A stretch of DNA of 64,000 nucleotides from Gammaproteobacteria bacterium. GTDB taxonomy: Bacteria > Pseudomonadota > Gammaproteobacteria > Burkholderiales > Burkholderiaceae_C. The notes below the pieces were generated by a model. That model saw only the letters and a program-made list of their open reading frames with translations, was not told the DNA's origin and made no database searches. The translations under genes and the position numbers were made by a program. Shown piece by piece: positions 8,021-18,768 of this stretch (the stretch's first letter is position 1; the number at the start of each line of letters is the position of its first letter). The stretch is from contig JAHIYE010000011.1 in NCBI GenBank assembly GCA_018815325.1, forward strand, positions 62,001-126,000, read 5' to 3'.

Positions 8021-8767
8021 ATGACAGCTTGCCAAGACAATGTATGCATGACTAAACCTTCTACCCTCACCCCCAGCGCCTTCCCCGTCACCCAGAAGTG
8101 GCCTGCACAGCACCCTGAGCAGATTCAGCTCTACTCGCTGCCCACGCCCAACGGCGTCAAGGTTTCGATCATGCTGGAGGAGCTTGGCCTGCCCTACGAA
8201 CCGCATCTGGTGAGCTTCGACAAGCAGGACCAGATGTCACCGGAGTTTTTGTCCATCAGCCCCAACAACAAGATCCCCGCCATTCTTGATCCCAACGGCC
8301 CCGGTGGCAAACCGCTGGCGCTGTTCGAATCCGGCGCCATCCTGATCTACCTGGCCGAGAAAACCGGCAAGCTCCTGCCTGCCGACCCGGCCGCGCGCTA
8401 TGAGACCATTCAATGGGTCATGTGGCAAATGGGCGGCGTCGGCCCCATGTTTGGCCAGCTCGGCTTCTTCCACAAGTTTGCCGGCAAGGAGTATGAAGAC
8501 AAGCGCCCGCGTGACCGCTATGTGGCCGAAGTCAAGCGCCTGCTCGGTGTGCTCAACCAGCGGCTCGAAGGCCGCGCCTGGATCATGGGCGACGCGTACA
8601 CCATTGCCGACATCGCCACCTTCGGCTGGGTGCGCAACCTCATCGGGTTTTATGATGCCGGTGAGCTGGTGGAGATCAAGAACTACCCCAACGTGTTGCG
8701 CACGCTGGAAGCTTTTGTGGCCCGGCCTGCCGTGGTCACCGGGCTGAACATTCCCAAGCGTGACTGA
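8021..8767 (+). CDS. Glutathione S-transferase family protein, YfcG/YghU (Nu-class) type
   Basis: This 248-residue protein has a thioredoxin-fold N-terminal half and an all-helical C-terminal half. The segments SLPTPNGVKVSIMLEE, SPNNKIPAI and FESGAILIYLAEKTG match E. coli YfcG and YghU closely. Nu-class enzymes bind two glutathione molecules and act mainly as disulfide-bond reductases using the Thr/Asn of the TPNG motif instead of a catalytic Cys or Tyr. The start at 8021 has GGTGG upstream; an ATG at 8048 is also possible because the extra residues are not conserved in my memory of the family. It stands alone, with a hairpin at 8797-8824 behind it. Confidence 0.9.
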   Translation: MTACQDNVCMTKPSTLTPSAFPVTQKWPAQHPEQIQLYSLPTPNGVKVSIMLEELGLPYEPHLVSFDKQDQMSPEFLSISPNNKIPAILDPNGPGGKPLALFESGAILIYLAEKTGKLLPADPAARYETIQWVMWQMGGVGPMFGQLGFFHKFAGKEYEDKRPRDRYVAEVKRLLGVLNQRLEGRAWIMGDAYTIADIATFGWVRNLIGFYDAGELVEIKNYPNVLRTLEAFVARPAVVTGLNIPKRD

Positions 8768-8796
8768 GCGCTGACAAAGCACGACGCAGCGATCTG

Positions 8797-8824
8797 CGGG
8801 CCTGACGGTATTTCCGTCGGCCCG
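8797..8824 (+). terminator. Hairpin after the glutathione transferase gene, possible terminator
   Basis: CGGGCC and GACGG on the left (with one bulged T at 8803) pair with CCGTC and GGCCCG on the right around a five-base TATTT loop. The stem is strong, but only GTTTA follows rather than a long T run. It may act as a weak intrinsic terminator. Confidence 0.4.
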
Positions 8825-9037
8825 GTTTATCAGCAACACAGCGTCACAAGCACTCAGCGGCAACTTCCGGCAGCTATCCGTGTTTAGTCGTGTTCAGTCG
8901 GGATGGGGCACTCATGGTCCTTGCCCCATCACCATTCACCGGACTCCATCCACCATCCTCTAAGATTCACCCCTTACCCGCGATAAACAACAAGCGCTGG
9001 GGATGGCTATCCCCCGCCAGACAAGCCAAGGAAATTT

Positions 9038-9943
9038 GTGTTCAAGAACGTGATGGTTTACCGCATCGGGGCCGACTGGTCCGCATCGATAGAAAACATG
9101 GAGGAAGCGCTAAGCCAATTGCCGTATGTACCCTGCGGCGCGACAGAGCAAAAGTCAGTGGGCTGGGTGCCGCCGCGCAGCCAGCAGCATGGCGCGCTGG
9201 TCGAACTGGTGGGCGGCCACCGCATCCTGTGCTTCATGATCGAGAGCAAGGCCGTGCCCGGCGCGGTCATCAAGCGTCGGCTCGACGAGCGTGTGGCCCA
9301 CATCGAAGCCACCGAAGGCCGCAAGCCCGGCCGCAAGGAAAGCCGCACACTGCGCGACGATATCCTGCTGGAGCTGCTGCCCATGGCCTTCAGCAAGACC
9401 GGCAGTGTGATGGTGTGGCTGGACCTGCAAAACAAGCGACTGGTGCTGGACTGCGGCAGCCAGGGCAAGGCCGATGAAGTGATCACGGCGCTGGTCAATG
9501 CCTTCCCCACCCTGCAGATCAGCCCGCTGAACACCCAGGTCTCACCCCAGGCCTCCATGACGCAGTGGCTCACCGGCGGCGCGGAAGCCTGGCCGGCCCA
9601 CTTCGCCCAGGGCCGCGAGGTGGAGCTGAAATCCAGCGACGAGATGAACTCCGTCGTCAAGTTCACGCGCCATCATCTCGAAGACCAGGAAATGCGCCGC
9701 CACATTGACCAGGGCAAGCTGCCCACCAAGCTGGCGATGGACTGGGACGGGCGCGTGTCCTTCGTGCTGACCGAAAACGCGCAGCTTAAGAAGGTGGCCT
9801 TTCTCGAAGGCGTGTTTGAAGACAATGCCACTGTCGAAGAAGAAGGCGGCTTCGACGCCGACGTGGCGATTGCCACCGGCGAGCTAAGCGCCCTCATCAC
9901 CGACCTGACCGAGGCCCTCGGCGGCGAACTGGTCGCAACCTGA
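9038..9943 (+). CDS. rdgC: Recombination-associated protein RdgC
   Basis: This 301-residue protein matches RdgC along its length, beginning MFKNVMVYRIG and containing EQKSVGWVPPR and VEEEGGFDADVAIATGELSAL. RdgC forms a ring-shaped dimer around double-stranded DNA and restrains RecA-driven recombination. The start codon is GTG with AAGGA six bases upstream. Its TGA stop abuts the stop codon of the convergent deacetylase-fold gene; together the two stops form the palindrome TGATCA with no bases between. Confidence 0.96.
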   Translation: MFKNVMVYRIGADWSASIENMEEALSQLPYVPCGATEQKSVGWVPPRSQQHGALVELVGGHRILCFMIESKAVPGAVIKRRLDERVAHIEATEGRKPGRKESRTLRDDILLELLPMAFSKTGSVMVWLDLQNKRLVLDCGSQGKADEVITALVNAFPTLQISPLNTQVSPQASMTQWLTGGAEAWPAHFAQGREVELKSSDEMNSVVKFTRHHLEDQEMRRHIDQGKLPTKLAMDWDGRVSFVLTENAQLKKVAFLEGVFEDNATVEEEGGFDADVAIATGELSALITDLTEALGGELVAT

Positions 9944-10876
9944 TCAGCGCCCCATGAGCGCACGCACGTGCGCGCCGGTGCCACTGGCCAGCCCTTCCAG
10001 GCTGTAGCCCCCCTCCAGCACAGAGACCACGCGGCCGCCAGCGGTCTCGTCGGCCACCTTCATCAGTTCGGCCGTGATCCAGTGGTAATCGTCGTCGGTG
10101 AACTTCAGGCCGCCCAACGGGTCCAGGTGGTGGGCATCAAAGCCGGCCGAGATGATCAGCAGCTCTGGCGCAAACTCACGCAGCGCGGGCAGCATCTCGT
10201 TCGCCATCGCGGTGCGAAAGGCTTCCGAGCCCGTGCCCCGGGGAAAGGGCACGTTGAAGATGTTGTGCGCCGTGCCGGTCTCCTGCCGCGCACCGGTGCC
10301 CGGGTAAAACTGCGACTGATGGCAGGAGCCATAGAACAGGTCCGGCTCATCGTAGAAGGAGTTCTGCGTGCCATTGCCGTGGTGCACGTCAAAGTCCATC
10401 ACCGCCACCCGCTTGATGCCATGCTGCGCACGCGCATGCACGGCAGCAATCGCAGCCTGGTTGAAAACACAAAAACCCATGGCCTGGTCGGCCTCGGCGT
10501 GGTGACCGCAGGGGCGCGTGGCACAGAACACATTCTTCACTTCCTTGGCCACTACTGCGTCCACGCCGGCACAAGCCGCACCTACACAGCGCATCACCGC
10601 CTCCAGCGAGCCCGGAGACATGATGGTGTCGCCCGCATCCAGCGCCCGGTAGCCGTCCGTGGGCGATGACGCCTTCACGTTGTCCACATAGTCCGGCGTA
10701 TGGATATGCAGCACCTGCTCAAAAGTGCCCATGGGTGCATCACGCCAGAGCGCATCGGCAAACTCCGGTGTTTTCAGGGCCTGCAACACAGCCTGCAGAC
10801 GCTCCGGCGACTCGGGGTGGTGCGGACCAGGGCGGTGGTTGAAACAGGCTTCGTGGGTGTAGATCAGGGTTGTCAT
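9944..10876 (-). CDS. Histone-deacetylase-family (acetoin utilization / acetylpolyamine amidohydrolase-like) protein
   Basis: This 310-residue protein has the arginase/deacetylase fold signatures: RPCGHHAE (general base histidines), DFDVHHGNGTQ (zinc-binding Asp and His) and SAGFDAH (second zinc Asp). Bacterial members remove acyl groups from polyamines, lysines or small molecules; the substrate cannot be told from sequence. The family is often seen in Burkholderiales as a stand-alone gene, as here. Its end touches rdgC tail to tail. Confidence 0.93.
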   Translation of the reverse strand: MTTLIYTHEACFNHRPGPHHPESPERLQAVLQALKTPEFADALWRDAPMGTFEQVLHIHTPDYVDNVKASSPTDGYRALDAGDTIMSPGSLEAVMRCVGAACAGVDAVVAKEVKNVFCATRPCGHHAEADQAMGFCVFNQAAIAAVHARAQHGIKRVAVMDFDVHHGNGTQNSFYDEPDLFYGSCHQSQFYPGTGARQETGTAHNIFNVPFPRGTGSEAFRTAMANEMLPALREFAPELLIISAGFDAHHLDPLGGLKFTDDDYHWITAELMKVADETAGGRVVSVLEGGYSLEGLASGTGAHVRALMGR

Positions 10877-11058
10877 GAGTTTGAGTTTGTGTCAAATGCA
10901 TTTGGACGACGACGGGTTCATGGTACGTTTTCCTCAGTCGTCACCGGGCTGGGTTGTACTTTAACGGATCGGATTGCAACGACATCGATCCGAAGCAACA
11001 GCTTCATCATTGAGTTACGAAGATGTCGCACAATAGCTGCAACTTCCATGGTGACCTC

Positions 11059-11628
11059 ATGACTCAGCCCTCCACATCACATTACGACGCCCTCAGTCGG
11101 CTTTTTCACTGGCTCACAGCGATCGCCGTGACCATCGCCTTCATCCTTGGGCCGGAAGGGTTTGGCCGGCTCATGCGACAAGGCATCGATCCCTCCACCC
11201 GAAGCGACATTGTCTGGCATGAGTCCCTGGGAATACTGGTTTTGGTACTGACCCTGCTGCGCCTGCTCTGGATTCTCCGGCGCCCTGCAAGGCCGCAAAT
11301 TCCCATGGCAGCCTGGATGCACTGGACGGCCAAGCTGATGCACGCGGCACTGTGGATGCTGCTGTTGGCGCTGCCGGTCACGGCTTTTCTGGCCTTGGGC
11401 AGCGAGGCACATCCGTTGACCTTGCTGGGCGGTGTCCGCCTTGACGAGATGCCCCTGATTGCCAATGCCGTGATCGCAAAAATGGCCGACTGGGGTGATG
11501 TGCACCAATTCCTGGGAGACGCCATCATCTGGCTTGCCGGCTTGCATGCCGCTGCCGCCATCTACCATCACATGGTCCTCAAGGACGACGTTCTCCGGAC
11601 CATGTTGCCCTATAAAAACCTGCCCTGA
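11059..11628 (+). CDS. Cytochrome b561 family protein
   Basis: This 189-residue protein has four predicted membrane helices with histidines at expected heme positions: RLFHWLTA in helix 1, IVWHESLGI at helix 2, KLMHAALW in helix 3 and GLHAAAAIYHH in helix 4. The YodB/CybB-type cytochrome b561 proteins bind two b hemes and oxidise quinol or superoxide at the inner membrane. I chose the ATG at 11059, which has GGTGA nearby; an ATG 12 codons earlier would add a polar leader with no support. The gene is monocistronic. Confidence 0.9.
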   Translation: MTQPSTSHYDALSRLFHWLTAIAVTIAFILGPEGFGRLMRQGIDPSTRSDIVWHESLGILVLVLTLLRLLWILRRPARPQIPMAAWMHWTAKLMHAALWMLLLALPVTAFLALGSEAHPLTLLGGVRLDEMPLIANAVIAKMADWGDVHQFLGDAIIWLAGLHAAAAIYHHMVLKDDVLRTMLPYKNLP

Positions 11629-11636
11629 AGACGTTC

Positions 11637-11861
11637 TTAACCGTCCAACTCCCCCCACCCGCTGACCTTGCGAAACAGCACCTCGCCGGTAGGCACATGA
11701 ACAACGCTAATCTCTCCTCCGGGTGGTGAAGTTCGGCTTTTAGCCGCCAGGGTCACAGCCAAAGCGCGATTGGCCAGCAGCGCACCGTTCTGCACGCGTG
11801 CCCGGGGCAGCATTGTCACGATCGGCCGCGTGCTGACGATTTGATAGTCCAGGGTATTCAT
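11637..11861 (-). CDS. Small protein of unknown function, 74 residues
   Basis: The reading frame is short, but a strong ribosome site (GAGGAGA, eight bases before the ATG) supports translation. The protein is soluble, with a central stretch of alternating residues followed by a PPGGEISVVHVPTGEVLFRK segment that looks like a small beta sheet. I do not recognise it. Upstream, at 11918-11983, sits a 12-base inverted repeat with arms 42 bases apart that could control it. Confidence 0.6.
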   Translation of the reverse strand: MNTLDYQIVSTRPIVTMLPRARVQNGALLANRALAVTLAAKSRTSPPGGEISVVHVPTGEVLFRKVSGWGELDG

Positions 11862-11917
11862 GGCTGTTCTCCTCGCTTTCCATCACACCTAAGGAAAGAT
11901 AGCTTCGCATTTGCTTT

Positions 11918-11983
11918 TGACAAGCGTGTGTCGAAACGCCATGCCAATGCATGAACTTGTATCTGAACGCAACACGCTTGTCA
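11918..11983. repeat. 12-base perfect inverted repeat, arms 42 bases apart
   Basis: TGACAAGCGTGT at 11918-11929 and ACACGCTTGTCA at 11972-11983 are exact reverse complements. The centre-to-centre distance is 54 bases, about five helical turns, which would suit a looped or two-site operator. The element lies upstream of the small 74-residue protein gene. Confidence 0.6.
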
Positions 11984-12145
11984 CGCGAATGAAACGCTGA
12001 ACCGCTATGGTGAAACAACTGCGTCTATTCGAAATCACCATGCTGGAAACCTGCCCCGACTGCACACGTCCCCTCTTTCAGGACATGGTCCACATCTGCC
12101 ACGGCGATCGCAGGTCAAGTACGTCCCGCACGGCATCGCCAGCAA

Positions 12146-12179
12146 AAAACCCGCCCCTGCCAAAGCAGGAGCGGGTTTT
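12146..12179 (-). terminator. Intrinsic terminator downstream of clpB
   Basis: AAAACCCGC and CTGC pair with GCAG and GCGGGTTTT around CAAA, with a short internal mismatch. On the minus strand the stem is followed by a run of six T, so it fits termination of clpB transcription; it may work in both directions. Confidence 0.8.
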
Positions 12180-12191
12180 CAATTTTCAGGC

Positions 12192-12249
12192 AAAAAATTG
12201 GCCTGCAGGCCCCGTCGAATATGCGCAGGTAGCTACTGATTCAATAGCA
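12192..12249 (+). repeat. Degenerate interspersed repeat, copy 1
   Basis: An AT-rich segment ends with GCGCAGGTAGCTACTGATTC and then AATAGCA, sharing the overall pattern (A-rich start, TGCGC-type middle, AGCTA...TAGC end) with segments at 21882, 41584, 48302 and 50585. I recall such elements as common between genes in Comamonadaceae. Mobility is not evident. Confidence 0.6.
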
Positions 12250-12283
12250 AATCCACGCCATTCAGCTTGACCCAGCCAGGCTT

Positions 12284-14887
<2,604 letters not shown>

Positions 14888-14908
14888 GAAATCCTCCGAT
14901 TGCTTCCC

Positions 14909-14936
14909 AGCTTAGGCTGAGCCTGCACATTTCAAG
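14909..14936 (-). promoter_or_regulatory. Candidate sigma-32 (heat-shock) promoter of clpB
   Basis: On the minus strand CTTGAAA at 14936-14930 is an exact match to the RpoH -35 consensus. After 13 bases comes CCTAAGCT (14916-14909), a poor but possible -10. It lies 22-50 bases before the clpB start codon. Confidence 0.5.
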
Positions 14937-15049
14937 GGCTGGGGCAGCAATTGGTGTTGATACAGGTCAAACAGCGGTCTTTCAAACTGACCGCTGCAGA
15001 CCCCAACCCTCGCGGAAAGCACAAGGCATACAAGGCACTTCATGTGCCA

Positions 15050-15071
15050 GCCGGGCGCAGCGTCGCCCGGC
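15050..15071. terminator. Hairpin after the flavin monooxygenase gene
   Basis: GCCGGGCG at 15050-15057 and CGCCCGGC at 15064-15071 form a perfect eight-base stem around a six-base loop, seven bases beyond the monooxygenase stop codon. On the minus strand no T run follows, so termination there would be weak. On the plus strand TTTT follows the stem. Confidence 0.4.
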
Positions 15072-15077
15072 TTTTGC

Positions 15078-16367
15078 TCAGGGCTTCCGGATGGCGTCGA
15101 GCGAGAAGCCGGCTATCTTCTTGTAATCGTCCGATATCTGGCGCAGCTCGTCCTGGCTGATGAGATCGTCGATATGGCGAAAAGGCTTGCCGCCGCTGAG
15201 CTCGTCCACCTTGATGTTGATGAAGTCGGGCGGCACCGAGCGGTTGGTCTGCACCACCCGGGCCGTGGTCTCGAGGCGTAGCGCCTCATAGGCCAGCAAG
15301 GCGGCGCGTGGGTCGGCACCGCTGCCTTGGCCGGCCAGCTCATCGGCCAGCGTGCGGCCATCGATCAGGGCCTGGGCCGAGCCGTTGGAGCCGCGCGGGT
15401 ACATGGGGTGAGCGGCATCCCCCATCAAGGTAACCCGGCCGAAGGTCCATTGCGAGACTGGGTCCTTGTCGACCATGGGGTATTCGAGAATCTGCTCGGC
15501 ATGGGTGATCAACTCGGGGACATCGAGCCAGGGAAACTTCCAGTCCTTGAAGATGTCCAGGAAGTCGTTCACATTGCCGGTCTGGTTCCAGTCGTTCATG
15601 GCGGCGTTGTCGCGGCGGATCTCGGCCATCCAGTTGATGAGCTGGTGGCCCTCTTCATCCACGTGATCCACGATGGGGTAGATCACCATCTTGCCGGTTT
15701 CGATGGAGCCGATGCGCATATAGCTCTTGCCCGTGAGGATGGGCGCATGGCGCGTAACGCCGCGCCAGGTGTTGATGCCGGAAAACGCCACCTGCTCGTC
15801 CGGGTAGAACTGGCGGCGCACGGCCGAGTTCACACCATCGCAGGCGACCACGATGTCGGCCTCGACAGCCGGCAGTGCCTCGCCATTGGAACTGCGCACA
15901 AAGTGCAGCCGGGCACGGCTCTCGTCCTGCTCCACCTGCACACAGCGGTGATCGGTATGGATGCGCTCGGCGCCCAGCCGCAGCAGGGCTTCATCAAACA
16001 TGATCTTGTGCAGCTTGCCGCGGTGGATGCCCAGCTCGGGCAAGGGGTAGCCCGCGTGGCGGCCCCGCGCTTCGCGGTAGATGTACTGGCCGTAGCGGTT
16101 GAAGAACACGCTCTCGAGGTTCTCAATGGCCACGGCCTCCAGCTTGTCCTGCAGGCCCAGCCCGGCGAGCTCTCGCATGGCGTGTGGCAGCAGTGTGATG
16201 CCCACGCCGAGTTCACGCACCTGGGGCACCGACTCGTACACATCGCAGCTCAGCCCCTGGCGCTTGAGCGCCAGCGCAAAGCCCAGGCCGGCAATGCCGC
16301 CCCCGACCACCGCGATGCGCGTTGTCTGTTGCGTCTGTTGCGTCTGTTGCGTCTGCTTGGTCTCCAT
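15078..16367 (-). CDS. FAD-dependent aromatic monooxygenase (group A)
   Basis: This 429-residue protein has the dinucleotide-binding motif VVGGGIAGLGFALAL near residue 20, the DG-type motif IVVACDGVNSAVRR and the second FAD motif VTLMGDAAHPMYPRGSNG. These are the marks of NAD(P)H-dependent hydroxylases of aromatic acids (salicylate or hydroxybenzoate hydroxylase relatives). The likely start is the ATG at 16367 with AAGG upstream; an ATG at 16400 is possible. Residues 5-14 are Gln/Thr repeats encoded by a 9-base tandem repeat. It lies 155 bases downstream of a LigW-like decarboxylase, so both probably serve one pathway. Confidence 0.85.
   Translation of the reverse strand: METKQTQQTQQTQQTTRIAVVGGGIAGLGFALALKRQGLSCDVYESVPQVRELGVGITLLPHAMRELAGLGLQDKLEAVAIENLESVFFNRYGQYIYREARGRHAGYPLPELGIHRGKLHKIMFDEALLRLGAERIHTDHRCVQVEQDESRARLHFVRSSNGEALPAVEADIVVACDGVNSAVRRQFYPDEQVAFSGINTWRGVTRHAPILTGKSYMRIGSIETGKMVIYPIVDHVDEEGHQLINWMAEIRRDNAAMNDWNQTGNVNDFLDIFKDWKFPWLDVPELITHAEQILEYPMVDKDPVSQWTFGRVTLMGDAAHPMYPRGSNGSAQALIDGRTLADELAGQGSGADPRAALLAYEALRLETTARVVQTNRSVPPDFINIKVDELSGGKPFRHIDDLISQDELRQISDDYKKIAGFSLDAIRKP
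16324..16350. repeat. Three exact tandem copies of a 9-base unit in the monooxygenase 5' end
   Basis: GTCTGTTGC is repeated three times without change (16324-16332, 16333-16341, 16342-16350), followed by a partial copy. On the coding strand it encodes repeated Gln-Thr-Gln. Copy-number change would add or remove three residues in frame. Confidence 0.85.
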
Positions 16368-16522
16368 CCTGCGCCTTATTTGGTTAGCATGCTCACACAT
16401 TGGAGTCTAATCGGCCTGACTGCATTTGAAAAGCCCTCAGAAACGACAAGCCCGGTGGGCAAGGCAACGGCCCTGCTCACCGGTGCCCGGACTGGCTATT
16501 GAAGGAGGGAGTACCCGGCGGC

Positions 16523-17590
16523 TTAGCGGATCTTGAACACGCGCTCGGCGTTGGTCTGGAAGAATTTGGTCTTGTCTTCGACCGACATGTCCATGCTATC
16601 CATGGCGCGCACTTCATCGGCCTGGTATTGGTAAGGGTAGTCCATCGCGTACATCACGCGGTCCATGCCCAGCACGGCCTGCGAGAACTTGATGGCGGGC
16701 TCCCAGGCCACCCCACTGTTGGTGATGGTGAAGTTCTCACGCAGGTAGTCGCTGGGCTTCTTCTTGATCGGCTTGATACTCTCGTAGCGTTGCGAGCGTA
16801 CCGTGGCCTGGTGCATATAGTCCAGCCGGTAGGCCCAGAACGGCAGGGCCTCGCCCATGTGGCCGATGATCAGCTGCAGCCTGGGGAAGCGGTCGAACAC
16901 GCCGGCCGTGATGATACGCATGGCGTGCATGCCGGTTTCCACGCCAAAGCCGTAGATGGCCCCGTCGAGTCCGCACTCCTGAAAGGACTGGATCATGTTG
17001 GCGGGCATGGAGTTGGGGTGCAGGTAGATCGGCACGTCATGCGCCTCGGCTGCGGCAAAGATGTCCCAGAACTTGGGGTCTGACAGGTACTCACCCTGCG
17101 TGTGCGAGTTGATGATGACTGCGTTCATGCCGAGCTTGCTGACACCGCGCTCAATCTCCTTGGCAGCAGCTGCCGGATCCTGCGGGGCGACGGCGATCAT
17201 GCCGACAAAGCGCGTGGGGTGGCGGCGCACGGCCTCGGCCAGCTGGTCATTGGCAACCTGGCTGAAGGACACGGCAGTGGCTTTGTCCATGACCTGCACG
17301 CCGGGCGCGGTAAGCGCGATCACCTGCTTGTCGATGCCGCACTCATTCATGTGCTGCAGGCGCAGCTGGTCCAGGTCGGTCAGGCAACGCATGATGTGCT
17401 GGGCCCGCTCACTGGGACTGCTCATGTAGAAGCCCATCAGTCCCTTGAAGCCAGGGTCCACATCCTTTTTCGCCAGGATCTTGCGGTAGATGTCGAGCAT
17501 CTCGGGCGGCGCAAACGCCTCTTCGGTGGCAATGCGCTGGTAAGGCGCGGCCCAGCTCTGGGGGGATGCGGTGCTGGCAGTCTGCGTCAT
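16523..17590 (-). CDS. Amidohydrolase-family decarboxylase (LigW / gamma-resorcylate decarboxylase-like)
   Basis: This 355-residue protein shows IATEEAFAPPEM at the N terminus, NSHTQGEYLSDPKFW in the middle, PIYLHPNSMPANM, IIGHMGEALPFWAYRLDYM and FTITNSGVAWEP. This set matches metal-dependent nonoxidative decarboxylases of hydroxybenzoates such as 5-carboxyvanillate decarboxylase. It probably removes CO2 from a hydroxylated aromatic acid; the exact substrate is unknown. It is divergent from a LysR regulator and upstream of a flavin monooxygenase, a typical small aromatic-acid module. Confidence 0.85.
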   Translation of the reverse strand: MTQTASTASPQSWAAPYQRIATEEAFAPPEMLDIYRKILAKKDVDPGFKGLMGFYMSSPSERAQHIMRCLTDLDQLRLQHMNECGIDKQVIALTAPGVQVMDKATAVSFSQVANDQLAEAVRRHPTRFVGMIAVAPQDPAAAAKEIERGVSKLGMNAVIINSHTQGEYLSDPKFWDIFAAAEAHDVPIYLHPNSMPANMIQSFQECGLDGAIYGFGVETGMHAMRIITAGVFDRFPRLQLIIGHMGEALPFWAYRLDYMHQATVRSQRYESIKPIKKKPSDYLRENFTITNSGVAWEPAIKFSQAVLGMDRVMYAMDYPYQYQADEVRAMDSMDMSVEDKTKFFQTNAERVFKIR

Positions 17591-17632
17591 GGGGTCTGGT
17601 CTCCGGAAAAGTCTTCGATTTGTCTGGCAGAC

Positions 17633-17646
17633 ATGTTAATTAGCAT
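17633..17646. promoter_or_regulatory. Candidate LysR-type operator in the divergent promoter
   Basis: ATGTTAATTAGCAT is a nearly perfect dyad (two mismatching bases) in the 114-base gap between the decarboxylase and the divergent LysR gene. LysR regulators usually bind AT-rich dyads in such gaps. The classical T-N11-A spacing is not exact here. Confidence 0.4.
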
Positions 17647-17704
17647 CAAATCGCATGACAATCAGGTTTTTCAGGCCAACACCTTTTCCAGAACGAGATA
17701 AATC

Positions 17705-18616
17705 ATGGACACCCTGGACAATCTCAAGGCCTTTATCGCAAGTGCCGATGCGGGCAGCTTTTCGGCCGCAGCACGGCAGCTGGCGCTTGTACCCTCCGTG
17801 ATTGCCAAACGGATCGATCAACTGGAGTGGCGCATCCGTGCGCCGCTGTTCACCCGCTCAACCCGCAAGCTGACGCTGACCGACGTGGGCGAGCGTTACC
17901 TGCCCACGGTAAGGCAACTGGTGCGCCAGATGGATGACACGCTGGCGGGCATGGCGCGGGCCCATGGCGAACTGGAGGGCCATATCCGCATCAAGGCACC
18001 GACCACGCTGAGCGTGCTCTACCTCAGCGCCATCTTCAGCGAGTTTCTGCACACCCAACCCATGATCAGCATGGACGTGGTGCTGGCGGACCGCTCGGTC
18101 AACCCGATCGAGGAGGGCTTTGACATTGCGATTGGCGCGCTGCCCGAGCTTTACGGCCGGGTGCAGAGCCGGCCGCTGTGCCTCATGAAGCGGCACTTGT
18201 GCGCTGCACCGGCCTACCTGGAGCGCAAGGGCATTCCGCAACAACCCGCTGACTTGCTGGAGCACGACTGCCTGGTTTTCACCACATCGGGGGCGCGCTG
18301 GGAGTTTCAGAGTGCGCAAGGGCTGGTGGGCATTGACGTGACCTCAAAGCTCAGCACCAACGATGGGGCCGCGATCTGCCAGGCTGCCATCGCCGGGCGC
18401 GGTATTGCCATCCTGCCGGACTATCTGGCAGCCCCCGCCATGCGCTCGGGTCAACTCAAGGAAATTCTGCTGCCCCATACATTGCCGGACATCTGGCTCA
18501 AGGCACTGGTGCCCACGGAGCGCATGGCATTGCCGCGCATCCGCATGCTGCTGGACTGGCTGGAGCAGCGCCTCAAACTGGTACCCGACCTGGCCAGTGA
18601 AATGTCTGCCGTCTGA
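17705..18616 (+). CDS. LysR-family transcriptional regulator
   Basis: This 303-residue protein has an N-terminal helix-turn-helix (residues 1-60, with GSFSAAARQLALVPSVIAKRIDQLE) and a C-terminal substrate-binding domain of the periplasmic-binding-protein type. It starts 114 bases from the divergent decarboxylase gene, with a dyad between them, so it very likely controls the decarboxylase and monooxygenase genes and itself. The inducer is probably the aromatic substrate or product of that pathway (inference). Confidence 0.92.
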   Translation: MDTLDNLKAFIASADAGSFSAAARQLALVPSVIAKRIDQLEWRIRAPLFTRSTRKLTLTDVGERYLPTVRQLVRQMDDTLAGMARAHGELEGHIRIKAPTTLSVLYLSAIFSEFLHTQPMISMDVVLADRSVNPIEEGFDIAIGALPELYGRVQSRPLCLMKRHLCAAPAYLERKGIPQQPADLLEHDCLVFTTSGARWEFQSAQGLVGIDVTSKLSTNDGAAICQAAIAGRGIAILPDYLAAPAMRSGQLKEILLPHTLPDIWLKALVPTERMALPRIRMLLDWLEQRLKLVPDLASEMSAV

Positions 18617-18768
18617 AATCTCTGTTCCCGCCCCACTGTGACGAGATGCTGATCCACGCATGTGGCAGCTTAGCGGATCATCAAGAAGCCCGGGAACATT
18701 GATAAGATGGTCCAAAAAATCAAATCTACCTGTGGGGGAAGGTGCCAAGCACCTCAGGAGCAAGACGC

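Larger units (their letters stand above)
11862..12283. other. Gene-poor 422-base stretch with inverted repeat, clpB terminator and an interspersed repeat
   Basis: I see no convincing gene here. The stretch holds the 12-base inverted repeat at 11918-11929 and 11972-11983, the clpB terminator at 12146-12179 and a degenerate interspersed-repeat copy at 12192-12249. An 87-codon frame on the plus strand (12007-12270) runs straight through the terminator and has no family resemblance, so it is not called. Confidence 0.7.

Noticed and set aside
9941-9946. Back-to-back stop codons of rdgC and the deacetylase-fold gene forming TGATCA
   Set aside because: A curiosity of tight convergent packing; no function is needed to explain it.
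12007-12270. An 87-codon plus-strand frame
   Set aside because: It passes through the clpB terminator and a repeat copy, with no ribosome site or recognisable domain. The CPDC-like start is not enough.
16324-16350. Tandem 9-base repeats considered as a CRISPR-like array
   Set aside because: No spacers, unit far too short, and inside a coding sequence.
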